64,000 bases of DNA from Phycisphaerales bacterium (GCA_905339235.1 CAJPFG010000030.1:19740-83739), one strand, 5' to 3'. Shown: positions 44,238-53,616, numbered from the stretch's first letter. Notes: a model not told the origin generated them from the letters alone. Numbers and translations are program-made.

Positions 44238-46061
44238 TCAACAAGGCGCGCCGTTGACCCGTTGCTCCTCGGTCTCGATATCGAAGCCGTTCTCGCTCCC
44301 ATCCCCGTTGAGGTCCGCCGTCGATTGGCAGAAGTTCGAGAAGTCGCCGTTCACGGCCTCCTCGGTGGCCTGGATGTCAAACCCGTTGACCGCGCCGTCG
44401 CAGTTCACGTCCGGGTCGCACCCGCACGGGCCCTGCACCGTCAACGTACCCACCAGCGACCCCGTGCCGCGGCACTGGTTGTTCACCAGGCACCGGTACG
44501 ACCCCGCATCGGCAGCGCCAACATTGGTGAGCGAGAGGAGGGGTGTCGCGGACCCCACAATCACCATCCCGGACGGCGCGACCCCGTCCGCGAGGGACTG
44601 CCAGGCGCCGGCCAGGCGCTGCCATTGAAACGCGGTCGCGGGGCTCGCGGTCACACCGAATGTCGCGTCGCCGCCCTCGCACGTGGTTTGCGGCTGCGGC
44701 TGCTGAGAGATCACCGGGAGCGACGCCGCGGCGTATTCGGCCACCGCCGTCACAGCGCTGTTCAAGGTGATCTGCACGCTGGTCGCGGGGCCCTGCGGCA
44801 CACCTCCGACCACCCATCGCTGGAAGCACGTGCTGGAGGGTCCGCCGGGCGGGGCCGAGAGCGTCACCACGGTGCCCAGCGCGTAGCCGCGCGTGAAGGG
44901 CGCCACCCCGCCGGTTCTTCCGTAATAGTCCTCGGGCGTCAGCGTGATCGTGACATTGGATGCCCCCGTAGTCTGCACCGAGAGTTCCATGTCGTTGCAC
45001 GACATCAGCGCGTTGATGGCGTTGGCGAACGCGGGCAGGTCGATCCGCGTGGCGTAGTTGGGGCACCCCTGCGAGCAGTGCGTGACCACGCCGATGATGC
45101 GGTTGTTCGCCACCAGCGACGACCCGCTGTTCCCGCCGCGGAGGTCGATGTTGTACTGGTAGTACGTCGCGGCGGTGCCCGTGATCAACCCGTTGGCGGT
45201 CTGCTGGGTGCCGCTGCGCACGCAGGTCAGGTCCACGCCGTGCCCCGTGAGGCTCGCGGGAGTATTGAACGACACCGGAGTCGCCGCCAGGGCGCGGAAG
45301 GCGCCGTACCGGTCGTAGGGGTTCTGCCCCGCGCCGTTCGTGCCCGCGCGAAAGACCATCCAGTCGGCTCCCACGCCGCCGTTCTGCGCAGAGGGGGTCA
45401 AGACCGGAAACTGATCCGCGACGGGCGGATTGACATAGTTGCAGTTCGCCTGTGAGGGCGGAACCCGGAACTGCACGATCTGACCCGTCCCGGAACAGTG
45501 GCCGGCGGAGATCATCGTGCCGTCGGGGCAGATGATCGAAGCGGTGCATCCCACGGGCATCAGCCTCGCCACCCAGTCTTCGGCGCTGGGCTGGCGATCG
45601 TCGGTGCCGCAGATTCCGCATTGGTTGCCGTCGCCACGAGGGACGAAAACCTCCTGCTCGAGTTGCTCGAGCGTGACGCGATTGCCGACGGAGTTGGGCG
45701 CGGCCCGAAGTTCGAGTATGACCGTCTGTCCGTTGAAATAGGCCGTGCTGTTGTCCCACATCGCCAACGTTGCGAAATCCAGCCGCTGCTGCTCGCCGTC
45801 GAGGGTCGAGGTCGCGAGCAGGTACGACCCGGGCGCAAGCGTCGTCTCCGGGCCGAAGTGCAGGCGAAGCCACGACGAGTTGGGGATCGTCACCTCCCGA
45901 ATGTAGACGGTGGACTCGGCGGGCCCGAGATTGTCCAGCCATCCAGAGTCCGCGGCATACGGAACCGCCGTCCCGACCGGCGCCGATGGATGTTCGTCCT
46001 GAGCGAATGCGGCGAGAGAGAAGGAAAGGGCGATAACTCCGGCCTGGAACACTGAGCGCAT
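44238..46061 (-). CDS. Secreted trypsin-like serine protease with Ig-like domain and dockerin
   Basis: 607 residues. Signal peptide about 1-20 (ends AAFAQ). N-terminal beta domain (about 45-145, with SSWLRLHFG and STAYFNGQTV) shared with the protease at 35146-37122. Catalytic triad of S1 type: His188 (SAGHC), Asp233 (GADWMVF), Ser312 (GGNSGSS). A region with a divergent repeat-like segment and an Ig-like domain (about 460-540) follows, then a form B dockerin of the IQATEE subtype. The Shine-Dalgarno GGAGGT lies five bases before the ATG and directly beside a perfect hairpin. Confidence 0.9.
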   Translation of the reverse strand: MRSVFQAGVIALSFSLAAFAQDEHPSAPVGTAVPYAADSGWLDNLGPAESTVYIREVTIPNSSWLRLHFGPETTLAPGSYLLATSTLDGEQQRLDFATLAMWDNSTAYFNGQTVILELRAAPNSVGNRVTLEQLEQEVFVPRGDGNQCGICGTDDRQPSAEDWVARLMPVGCTASIICPDGTMISAGHCSGTGQIVQFRVPPSQANCNYVNPPVADQFPVLTPSAQNGGVGADWMVFRAGTNGAGQNPYDRYGAFRALAATPVSFNTPASLTGHGVDLTCVRSGTQQTANGLITGTAATYYQYNIDLRGGNSGSSLVANNRIIGVVTHCSQGCPNYATRIDLPAFANAINALMSCNDMELSVQTTGASNVTITLTPEDYYGRTGGVAPFTRGYALGTVVTLSAPPGGPSSTCFQRWVVGGVPQGPATSVQITLNSAVTAVAEYAAASLPVISQQPQPQTTCEGGDATFGVTASPATAFQWQRLAGAWQSLADGVAPSGMVIVGSATPLLSLTNVGAADAGSYRCLVNNQCRGTGSLVGTLTVQGPCGCDPDVNCDGAVNGFDIQATEEAVNGDFSNFCQSTADLNGDGSENGFDIETEEQRVNGAPC

Positions 46062-46070
46062 TGATTACCT

Positions 46071-46088
46071 CCGGCGCGTCCGCGCCGG
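46071..46088 (-). promoter_or_regulatory. GC hairpin touching the ribosome binding site of the protease gene
   Basis: CCGGCGCG-TC-CGCGCCGG, realistically a seven-base-pair stem with a four-base loop. On the minus strand its last two G bases are part of the Shine-Dalgarno GGAGGT of the protease starting at 46061. Folding could lower translation, as in RNA thermometers or protein-controlled leaders. Confidence 0.4.
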
Positions 46089-46230
46089 CTCAAGAATACT
46101 CCATCGTGGCCAAAACGCCAGCCAGTATTTCAGCCTGTCCCCGGCTGGGCCAGCGCAGCGAGCGTCCCTCGGGCAGGTTTTCCGCCCGCGGAGTAAATGA
46201 TCTCAGCGGTCCAGTATTGCACGCCGCGAC

Positions 46231-47316
46231 TCAGCACGGCGCGCCGTTCACCCGCTGCTCCTCGGTCTCGATGTCAAACCCGTTCTCGGCTCCATCCGCG
46301 TTCAGGTCGGCGCTGGGCTGGCAGAAGTTGGTGTAATCCCCGTTGATCGCCTGTTCGGTCGCCTCGATGTCGAACCCGTTGACCGATCCGTCGCAGTTGA
46401 CGTCCGGATCGCAGGGCGGCGTCAGAAGCACACCGCTTCCCGACATGTTCGAGTCGATCGTGACGCCGGTATCCACGCTCGCGAGCACCAGTGTGACGAT
46501 CAGGTTGCCCGAGCACAGCGGCTCGGTGAAGGAGATCGGGTCCAGCGCCAGCGGTCCCGCCTGCGAATCCTGCTGGTTCACGTGGATCTCCGCCGACATC
46601 GTCGCCGTCGATCCGTTGGGCGTGATGGTGCCGCTGAGCACGAACGCCACCGGCGTGGGATCGACCGGGAAGGCGGCCCCGTTCAGCGACGCGGTGATGT
46701 TCGCGGTGGCCGTGAGCGGAACGTTGAAGTTGTACGCCCCGCCGCCGGCGCTGGAGAGCGATCCGGGCGCGCTGGCCGTGTCCTGCGTCGCGGTCAGCGC
46801 GGTGATCTCGGCGTTGCCCAGCGGAACCGTGATCGGGAATCCGCCGAGAATCGTGCATGTCGGCTGGCGCGTCCGGAACGAACTGTACGTGATGCTCGCC
46901 GAGCCGCTCCCGGACGTTGTCGCGCCGTTGAGAATGTCCGACGTGAAGTCCGACACCGCGCACGTGCCCGCACCCGTGTCCAGCGCGATCGTGAACGATC
47001 CCGCCGGGTGCAGCGGGTTGGCCCCCGACGACGCCGACGCCCCCACCGAGCCCGCGCTGATGTTGACCGGCGTGTTCGCGTTGGTGTCTCCCCCGAACAG
47101 CCCGGGGATCGTCCGCGTGCCACCCGGGTTATTCACCGAGTCCCAGTTCCCCAGAATGTTGCAGGTGTTCGCCGGAGAGGTCTGGTACGGTGCGCTCAGG
47201 CTGAAACTCCACGACGCGTTGGACGCCGCGGAGTTCAGCGTGACGGCGTACGGCTGCGCGGCACAGACCCCGGCGGCTGCGAGCAGCGCGGCGGCGGACA
47301 CGGATCGAAACAGCAT
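46231..47316 (-). CDS. Secreted dockerin protein, unknown beta-rich domain
   Basis: 361 residues from the ATG at 47316 (AGGAG about seven bases upstream); an alternative start seven codons earlier only adds basic residues. Signal peptide about 1-20 (ends GVCAAQ). The body is rich in Ser, Thr, Ala and Gly with few charges, as in a secreted beta-sandwich, and has three isolated cysteine pairs (CNI, CAV, CTI...). I recognise no family. A form B dockerin with the small change DLNADG in the second loop ends it. Confidence 0.82.
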   Translation of the reverse strand: MLFRSVSAAALLAAAGVCAAQPYAVTLNSAASNASWSFSLSAPYQTSPANTCNILGNWDSVNNPGGTRTIPGLFGGDTNANTPVNISAGSVGASASSGANPLHPAGSFTIALDTGAGTCAVSDFTSDILNGATTSGSGSASITYSSFRTRQPTCTILGGFPITVPLGNAEITALTATQDTASAPGSLSSAGGGAYNFNVPLTATANITASLNGAAFPVDPTPVAFVLSGTITPNGSTATMSAEIHVNQQDSQAGPLALDPISFTEPLCSGNLIVTLVLASVDTGVTIDSNMSGSGVLLTPPCDPDVNCDGSVNGFDIEATEQAINGDYTNFCQPSADLNADGAENGFDIETEEQRVNGAPC

Positions 47317-47441
47317 CGAGACTCTCCTTCTGCCCATTCCCGGGCGAACTTACAGCCTACCGCAGATTCCCCCGCCTTCCAAGAGGTTGTTCGAGACTCG
47401 CCCGGGGGCGGTTACCGGACAGGGTCAGGCCGGGCTCAACG

Positions 47442-47469
47442 AAAAACCCCGGGGAACGCTCCCCGGGGT
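47442..47469 (-). terminator. Intrinsic terminator of the dockerin gene ending at 47496
   Basis: On the minus strand ACCCCGGGGAGCGTTCCCCGGGGT forms a nine-base-pair perfect stem with a six-base loop and is followed by TTTT. It begins 27 bases past the gene's stop. Confidence 0.87.
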
Positions 47470-47495
47470 CTTCACAGTGCAATGGAATCACAGGC

Positions 47496-48863
47496 TCAGC
47501 AGGGGGCGCCGTTCACGCGCTGCTCCTCGGTTTCGATGTCGAAGCCGTTCTCGGCGCCGTCGCCGTTGAGGTCGGCGCTCGACTGGCAGAAGTTGCTCAG
47601 GTCGCCGTTCACGGCCTCTTCCGTCGCCTGGATGTCGAACCCGTTGATGGCGCCGTCGCAGTTGACGTCCGGATCGCAGGGCGGGGCCGAGGGACCCTGG
47701 GCCGGGAATGTCACGCTCTGCGGGGTGTGCGGCTTGAAGAGCCCCAGCGTCGCGTTGGCCGCGGTCGGCGCCTGGTTCGCCTCGAACCAGAAGTTGTACA
47801 TCGTTCCCCAGCGCAGCGCGTTGGAGTTGGCATTGGTCGCGAAGGGTTCCGGGCTGTTCCAGACCACCGCGTTGGCCGTCCGCTGCGAGGTCCAAACGGT
47901 ATTGGAGAAGACCTCCCCGGAGTGGTACAGCGGGGCGGAGAACCCGATGTTCGTCACCGCCACGCCCGCCGGAACCGGGATCGAGAGCGATCCGCCCGAG
48001 CGGTCCGACGAGAGGTTGTACACCGCGAAGTCGTAGCGGTACTGCCCGCCGCCCAGGTTGGTGACCTTGTACGCCGTGTGGAAACGGCCCTCGCTGGGCA
48101 CGTCCACGATGCCATCGACCACGCTGGTATCCACGATTCCCGCGCCGCCGCCGTTGGCCCGCCACGCCAGGATCGCCGGCTGCGTGTGCGCCACCGTTCC
48201 GGTGAGCGTCATGGCGTTGCCCGCGCCGACCGTCACGCGCCGGTACGACGCGTTGTTGTTGCGGTTGCCGTTGGGCGCATCATCATCGCCGACGTAGACG
48301 CCCTCGACGAAGTACAGGGCGGTCGGGAAGTTGGCCGTGCCGATCTCGGCCGTGGGAACCTGAATCCGGCGGTAGATCGCGTTGCCGGAGGTCTGCGAAT
48401 AGCCGGTGAACGCGCCGGTCCACGCGTTGATCGCCGAACGCGGAGCCAGCCGCCCCTGCCCGGCGTTCCAGCCGGACGAATACACGTCGAGGCAACCCAC
48501 GCCCAACTGGCTTCCGCCCACGCCGTTGCAAGTCGGAGCGCAGATCGCGCTGGTCTGCGCGCCGGCGCAGCACGCCGTCTTCGCGTTGCTCAGCCCGATC
48601 TGCACCAGCCGCCCGCCCGACAGCCGGTACGCGTTCATTGCAAGCCCGGGCGAACCGTTGTTCGTCCAGTGCAGGTTCCCCGTCCCGATGTTGCAGGTAT
48701 GCGAGCCGATCGAGTAGCCGTAGATCCCGCCGACCGCGCCGTGATTCGAGACGCTCTGGATGTCCCGCAGAATCACGTCCGGACCGGGGAACGCCGACGC
48801 CGAACCCGCCGCTAAACCCAGGCTCAACGCACCGATAGAGATACCAACTACGCCCATCTTCAT
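47496..48863 (-). CDS. Secreted dockerin protein, paralogue of the C-terminal domain at 41625-44141
   Basis: 455 residues from the ATG at 48863, with GGAGGT three bases upstream; the ATG two codons later has better spacing. Signal peptide about 1-24 (ends GSASA). About 370 residues match in order the large domain of the protein at 41625-44141 (NAYRLSGGRLVQIGLSNAK against MYRLRNNRLEQIGQSWVK; then LGVGCLDVY, RWGTMYNFWFE). It thus defines an unnamed two-member family in this window. A form B dockerin of the IQATEE subtype ends it. Own terminator downstream. Confidence 0.85.
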   Translation of the reverse strand: MKMGVVGISIGALSLGLAAGSASAFPGPDVILRDIQSVSNHGAVGGIYGYSIGSHTCNIGTGNLHWTNNGSPGLAMNAYRLSGGRLVQIGLSNAKTACCAGAQTSAICAPTCNGVGGSQLGVGCLDVYSSGWNAGQGRLAPRSAINAWTGAFTGYSQTSGNAIYRRIQVPTAEIGTANFPTALYFVEGVYVGDDDAPNGNRNNNASYRRVTVGAGNAMTLTGTVAHTQPAILAWRANGGGAGIVDTSVVDGIVDVPSEGRFHTAYKVTNLGGGQYRYDFAVYNLSSDRSGGSLSIPVPAGVAVTNIGFSAPLYHSGEVFSNTVWTSQRTANAVVWNSPEPFATNANSNALRWGTMYNFWFEANQAPTAANATLGLFKPHTPQSVTFPAQGPSAPPCDPDVNCDGAINGFDIQATEEAVNGDLSNFCQSSADLNGDGAENGFDIETEEQRVNGAPC

Positions 48864-48925
48864 AGGACCTCCAGGGTTCTTGACTACCGCCGAGACATTC
48901 GGCGAGAACAGCATCCCGGACCCAC

Positions 48926-48951
48926 GCGGCAGGCTCGAGTGCACCTGCCGC
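48926..48951. promoter_or_regulatory. Inverted repeat between two divergent genes
   Basis: GCGGCAGG and CCTGCCGC, an eight-base perfect inverted repeat with a ten-base spacer. It lies between the dockerin gene (start 48863) and the dihydrolipoyl dehydrogenase gene (start 49067), and could be an operator or a leader hairpin. Confidence 0.35.
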
Positions 48952-49009
48952 CCCCGGCCCGGGGGCAGCCCGAGTAGCCTACCACGACGGCGGGAACTTG
49001 CAAACCCCC

Positions 49010-49036
49010 TTGGAGCGGGTTTCGAGACCCTATAGT
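49010..49036 (+). promoter_or_regulatory. Possible sigma-70-type promoter of lpdA
   Basis: TTGGAG (49010-49015) and TATAGT (49031-49036), 30 bases before the ATG. The 15-base spacer is shorter than usual, so this is only a candidate. Confidence 0.25.
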
Positions 49037-49066
49037 CCGCCCCTCTTTTCTTCAGAAAGGCGCAAC

Positions 49067-50614
49067 ATGGCGAATCGCCATTTCGACGTGGTGGTCATCG
49101 GGGGCGGGCCGGCGGGGTATGTCGGCGCTATCCGAGCCGCGCAACTCGGTTTTTCGACCGCCTGTATCGAGCGGGCCAAACTCGGCGGGGTCTGCCTCAA
49201 CTGGGGGTGCATCCCCTCCAAGGCCCTCCTCGCAAACGCCGAACTTGTCGAAAAAATGCGCTTCCAGGACGACCAGAAGTTCTGGGGCCTCAAGATCAGC
49301 GGCGAAGTCGGCCTCGACTGGGACCGCATCATCGGCCGCTCCCGCGACGTCGCCGGCAAACTCAACAAGGGCATCGAGTTCCTCTTCCGCAAGAACAAGA
49401 TCACCCACCTCGTGGGCAACGCCAAGATCACCTCCGCCGCGGCCGGGGGCAAGAAGTGCACCGTTGAGGTCCAGGAGTGCGGCGTCAAGGAAGAACTCAC
49501 CAGCGCCCCCGCCACTCCCGGCAAGACCATCGAGACGATCACCGCCGACCACGTCCTGGTCGCCACCGGCTCGGTCGCCCGCGACCTGCCCTTCGCGAAG
49601 TTCGACGGCGACCGCATCTGGGGCGCCCGCGAGGCCATGTTCAACAAGGAACAGCCCAAGAAACTCATCGTCGTCGGCGCCGGCGCCATCGGCATGGAGT
49701 TCGCCTACTTCTACCACGCCATGGGCACGCAGGTCACGGTCATCGAAATGCTCGACCGCGTGCTCCCCGTCGAGGACAAGGACGTCTCCGCCGCGCTGGA
49801 AAAACTCTACAAGAAGCACGGCATGACCATCATGACGGCGCACTCCACCATGGCCGTCGAGAAGACCGCCTCGGGCGTCAAGGTGACCGTCGCGCCCTTC
49901 GCCAACGGCAAGGCCGACGAATCCAAGAAGCAGGTTCTCGAGGCCGACCGCGTCCTGCTCGCCATCGGCGTCAAGGGCCGCACCGACGGGCTGTGCGACC
50001 CGTCCCTGGGCCTTAAGATCGAAAAGGACCACATCGTCACCGACTACAAGCCCGGCGTCACGAAGAACGAGGCCATCGACTACAAGACTAACCTCCCGGG
50101 CATCTACGCGACAGGCGACGTCATCGGCCCGCCCTGGCTCGCCCACGTCGCCATGGAAGAGGCCGTGACCTGCATCGAGCGCATCGGCCTCCGCGCCAAA
50201 AAGTGGCACCACGAGCCCTACCCCATCGACTACACGACCATCCCCGGCTGCACCTACTGCATCCCTCAGGTCGCCAGCGTCGGCTTCACCGAGCAGAAAC
50301 TCATCGAGATGGGCAAGGTCAAGGGCAAGGATTACGCCGTCGGGCAGTGCGGCTTCACCTCGCACGGCAAGGCCATCGCCGCCGCGCACACCGACGGGTT
50401 CGTCAAGATCATCCGCGGCCTGCCCCGCGGGGAGATCCTCGGCGCCCACATCCTGGGCGACCAGGCCACCGAACTCATCGCCGAACTCACCCTCGCCCGT
50501 CGGCTCGAGGCGACGAGCGAGGAACTCATCGCGACCATCCACGCCCACCCGACCATGCACGAGGCCGTGCACGAGGCGGCGCTGGGCAGCGAGGGCCGCA
50601 TGATCCACGCGTAG
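49067..50614 (+). CDS. lpdA: Dihydrolipoyl dehydrogenase (E3)
   Basis: 515 residues, somewhat longer than the usual 470 or so because of inserts in the middle. FAD-dependent E3 subunit of pyruvate and related 2-oxoacid dehydrogenase complexes: reoxidises dihydrolipoamide with NAD+. FAD-binding GGGPAG (12-17), redox-active disulfide GGVCLNWGCIPSK (Cys43, Cys48), NAD-binding GAGAIGMEFA and the catalytic HAHPTMHE near the C-terminus are all present. The ATG at 49067 has AAAGG seven bases ahead. It is the only clear housekeeping gene among dockerin genes and shares no operon with them. Confidence 0.96.
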   Translation: MANRHFDVVVIGGGPAGYVGAIRAAQLGFSTACIERAKLGGVCLNWGCIPSKALLANAELVEKMRFQDDQKFWGLKISGEVGLDWDRIIGRSRDVAGKLNKGIEFLFRKNKITHLVGNAKITSAAAGGKKCTVEVQECGVKEELTSAPATPGKTIETITADHVLVATGSVARDLPFAKFDGDRIWGAREAMFNKEQPKKLIVVGAGAIGMEFAYFYHAMGTQVTVIEMLDRVLPVEDKDVSAALEKLYKKHGMTIMTAHSTMAVEKTASGVKVTVAPFANGKADESKKQVLEADRVLLAIGVKGRTDGLCDPSLGLKIEKDHIVTDYKPGVTKNEAIDYKTNLPGIYATGDVIGPPWLAHVAMEEAVTCIERIGLRAKKWHHEPYPIDYTTIPGCTYCIPQVASVGFTEQKLIEMGKVKGKDYAVGQCGFTSHGKAIAAAHTDGFVKIIRGLPRGEILGAHILGDQATELIAELTLARRLEATSEELIATIHAHPTMHEAVHEAALGSEGRMIHA

Positions 50615-50640
50615 CCTCGATCACTTCCACCAGAAACGAC

Positions 50641-50669
50641 GCGGGCCCGGCCGAGTGCGCCGGGCCCGC
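50641..50669. terminator. GC hairpin between convergent genes
   Basis: GCGGGCCCGGC pairs with GCCGGGCCCGC, 11 base pairs with a seven-base loop, between the lpdA stop (50614) and the convergent dockerin stop (50694). No T-tract on either side, so efficiency as an intrinsic terminator is unclear. Confidence 0.5.
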
Positions 50670-50693
50670 GCCATTAAGGGAGTGTCGCACCTG

Positions 50694-52706
50694 TCACGGG
50701 CAGGGAGCGCCGTTCACGACCTGCTCGACCGCCTCGATGTCAAACCCGTTCAACGCGCCGTCCTTGTTGAAATCCTCGTCGGCCTGGCAGAAGTTGTCGT
50801 CATCGCCATTGACCGTCTGTTCCATGACTTCAATGTCGAACCCGTTGATCGCCCCGTCGCAGTTGACATCCGGGTCGCACGGCTCGGCGCACTGCGTGAT
50901 CGTCAGTGTCGCCGGATGGCTCGTCATCGGACCGCACGAATCCGTAACGACACACCGGAAGTCGCGCGTGGCCTGCGGATGCGTCCAGCCCCCCACCGAG
51001 CCGTCGCGGGTCAGCGTCGCCGTGCTGGACCCGCTGATGAGCCCCAGGTCATACCCATCGATGACCAGCGGACCATCGGTGAGATCGCGCCAGTAGTCCG
51101 GGAAGGCCGCGTCGTCCCACACCTGCCACACGTAGGAGAACGGCCCCGGCCCGGTCATGCCCACCGAAAAGGTCGCGATCTCGGTCGTGCACGCGGAGGC
51201 GCCCGCCGGCTGGCTCGCGAACTGACCGCACGCGCAGTCCGTCACGGTCAGCGTCGCCGGGTTGCTGGTGATCGGGCCGCACGAATCCGTCACGACACAC
51301 CGGAAGTCTCGCGTCGAGATCGGATGCGTCCAGCCGCCCACGGATCCATCCCGCGTCATCGTCTGCGAGGCCGACCCGGTGATGAACCCCAGGTCGAACC
51401 CGTCGATGACCAGCGGCCCGTCCGAAAGATCGCGCCACCCGCCCGGCGCCGAGGCGTCCCCGACCTGCCACAGGTACGAGAACGGGCCCGACCCCGAGAC
51501 TCCCACCGAGAAGTTCGCGAGGTCGGGCACGCACACACTCGCGCTCGCCGGATGGCTCACGAACTGCGCGCACCCCCCGCTCCCGCCGCCCCCGTACGTC
51601 CGCAGATCCGCGCGGTGCGTCGTGCTGTAGATGTCGATGGCCTGGTAGGAAACGTGCGGCGCCCCCGACGCGTCGATGTCCAGGCTCGTTCCGTACCGCC
51701 CCAGGATCAAACTCGCCGAGGGACTCCCGTCCCCGTCGATCATGCTCATGGTCCAGCCGCCGGCCTCGCGCCGCGCCAGGTACATGTCCTCGTTCACGCT
51801 CATCCCGAAGCACACGAACGGCACGCCCGCGTCGCTCACCGCGATGCAGATGCCGCGGATGTTCGAGATGCCCGTCTGCCCCGCGGCCACATCCTCGAAC
51901 GTCCACCCGCCCCCGCTCCGCACTCCATACACGATGCGGTCGCCCTGCCGGAAGGCCACCCGCGGAATGTTGTCCGCGCCGATCACCAGCGACGGGTCGT
52001 ACCCGTTGTTGGAGATCTGCTCGCGGCTCCACACCCCGTTCGCCAGCGTGTAGTACCACAGGTCAAAGTTCGAATCGCCGAAGACAACGTGCGGCTCGCC
52101 GTTAATGTCCAGGGCCAGGAACCGGTTGTTCGACTCCATCCACGGATACCACGCGTTGCTCTGCACGATCTCCTCGGACCCGCGCATCCACGCCGCGCCG
52201 TTCCAGTAGGTGTACTTCAGCGGGGCGCTCCCCGAGAAATCAAAGTACGCCACGTGCGGACGGCCCTGCGAATCCAGGACCATCGACACGTCCAGCGGCC
52301 CCGAGGCCGAGTCCACCCGATCCGGCTCGATCGTCCACGTCGTCGCGCCTCCGTGCGCCCACGACAACCCGAACGCCCCCTGGTACACGATGTGGTACGT
52401 GCCATCCGCGGCCCGTCCCATGCACGTATCGCTCCCCACCCAACTGCCGTCCAGCCCGTCCACCGTGGTCCACTGCCACGCCCCGCCCGTGTTCCAGGCG
52501 AAGCGCAGGTCGTACGCCGTGGGCGGCGAGCCGTTCCAATCCTCCTCGCAGTAGTAACTGATCGCCACCTGGCCGCCGTCGGCCACGATCGAACTGAACG
52601 CGCCCACCTTGCCGTTGCGGGCACTCCCCGCGTCGTCCACGATCGCCACTTGCCCCATCGCCGCGCACGCCGCGACGACCACCGCCGAAATCGCAGGAAT
52701 CCTCAT
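50694..52706 (-). CDS. Secreted dockerin protein with propeller-like and Ig-like repeats
   Basis: 670 residues from the ATG at 52706 (GGAG about eight bases upstream). Signal peptide about 1-18. The first 360 residues have short repeats of the type GRPHVAYFDFSG, GEPHVVFGDSNFDLWYY, NIPRVAFRQGDRIVYG and APHVSYQAID, as in sialidase-like or RCC1-like beta propellers. Then two Ig-like domains of about 110 residues that are near duplicates (both with DGPLVIDG(F/Y)DLG and GSVGGWTHP). A form A dockerin ends it. Last gene of a close run with the two next genes (34 and 30 bases apart). Confidence 0.85.
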   Translation of the reverse strand: MRIPAISAVVVAACAAMGQVAIVDDAGSARNGKVGAFSSIVADGGQVAISYYCEEDWNGSPPTAYDLRFAWNTGGAWQWTTVDGLDGSWVGSDTCMGRAADGTYHIVYQGAFGLSWAHGGATTWTIEPDRVDSASGPLDVSMVLDSQGRPHVAYFDFSGSAPLKYTYWNGAAWMRGSEEIVQSNAWYPWMESNNRFLALDINGEPHVVFGDSNFDLWYYTLANGVWSREQISNNGYDPSLVIGADNIPRVAFRQGDRIVYGVRSGGGWTFEDVAAGQTGISNIRGICIAVSDAGVPFVCFGMSVNEDMYLARREAGGWTMSMIDGDGSPSASLILGRYGTSLDIDASGAPHVSYQAIDIYSTTHRADLRTYGGGGSGGCAQFVSHPASASVCVPDLANFSVGVSGSGPFSYLWQVGDASAPGGWRDLSDGPLVIDGFDLGFITGSASQTMTRDGSVGGWTHPISTRDFRCVVTDSCGPITSNPATLTVTDCACGQFASQPAGASACTTEIATFSVGMTGPGPFSYVWQVWDDAAFPDYWRDLTDGPLVIDGYDLGLISGSSTATLTRDGSVGGWTHPQATRDFRCVVTDSCGPMTSHPATLTITQCAEPCDPDVNCDGAINGFDIEVMEQTVNGDDDNFCQADEDFNKDGALNGFDIEAVEQVVNGAPCP

Positions 52707-52740
52707 GATGCATCTCCGTAAGGAACCACCCAACGCCGAA

Positions 52741-53586
52741 TCACGGGCACGGCGCGCCGTTCACGCTCTGCTCCACCGCCTCCACATCGAACCCGTTGAT
52801 CGCGCCGTCGCCGTTGAAATCCGCGTCCGGCGGGCAGAAGCCCGATTGGTCGCCGTTCACCGCCTGCTCCATCGCCTCGATGTCAAATCCGTTCACGGCG
52901 CCGTCGCAGTTCACATCCGGATCGCACCCCGGCGCGGTGATCGTCAGGTTGTCGAGGTACGCCGCGTCATCCCCGGGGATCATCACGTACGTCGAGAACG
53001 ACCCAACGCCTCCGGTCGCGCCCGCAAGCATCGGCACGTGGTCCGCGCCGATCTGGCCATCCACGTACAGCGAGATCGTCCGCGTCGCCCCGTGCAGCAC
53101 CAGGTCGAAGTGGTGCCACGCGTTCAATGTGAAGGTGATCCCCGTCGGCAAGGGACTCGCCGGCCACGGCCGCACGTAGTAGTACATGTTCACGCCGTAC
53201 ATGAAGACGTTCATGAACCGCGCGCCGCCCCCGGACTTCACCTCGATCCCCCAGCCCTGGCTCCACAGCGCCGAGTCGTTCACGCGGTAGTCCCACTCCA
53301 CGCGCGTATCCCCCGGGCTCAACGCGATCTCCGGCGTGAAGGGAAGCGTCCACCAGCAGTCGGAAGAAAGCGGCGCCGCGGGGAACTTGGCGGCCTGCAT
53401 CCCCGCGCGCCGCACTTGTGTCTGGATCGTGCACGCACCCGGCTCGCCCGGCGCCTCCGTCCAGCCGTGCTGCCCGATCAGCGGTCCCACCGTGTTCTCG
53501 GGCGGCTCGAACCCCGTGGCGAAACTCTGCGCGTTCACCGCGACCGCGAGCATGCCGCTCGCGACTGCGATCCCGAAGTACCTCAT
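52741..53586 (-). CDS. Secreted dockerin protein, concanavalin-like lectin/glucanase fold
   Basis: 281 residues. Signal peptide about 1-19 (ends AVNAQ). The body (about 20-215) has the look of a LamG/concanavalin domain: TFTLNAWHHFDLVLHG and TRTISLYVDGQIG are typical strands of this fold. No clear catalytic residues. A form A dockerin with a small change (SGFCPPDADFNGDG in the linker) ends it. ATG with AGGAG eight bases upstream. Middle gene of the run 54858 to 50694. Confidence 0.84.
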   Translation of the reverse strand: MRYFGIAVASGMLAVAVNAQSFATGFEPPENTVGPLIGQHGWTEAPGEPGACTIQTQVRRAGMQAAKFPAAPLSSDCWWTLPFTPEIALSPGDTRVEWDYRVNDSALWSQGWGIEVKSGGGARFMNVFMYGVNMYYYVRPWPASPLPTGITFTLNAWHHFDLVLHGATRTISLYVDGQIGADHVPMLAGATGGVGSFSTYVMIPGDDAAYLDNLTITAPGCDPDVNCDGAVNGFDIEAMEQAVNGDQSGFCPPDADFNGDGAINGFDVEAVEQSVNGAPCP

Positions 53587-53616
53587 CCGTCACTCTCCTT
53601 GACGACTGTTCCTGTC

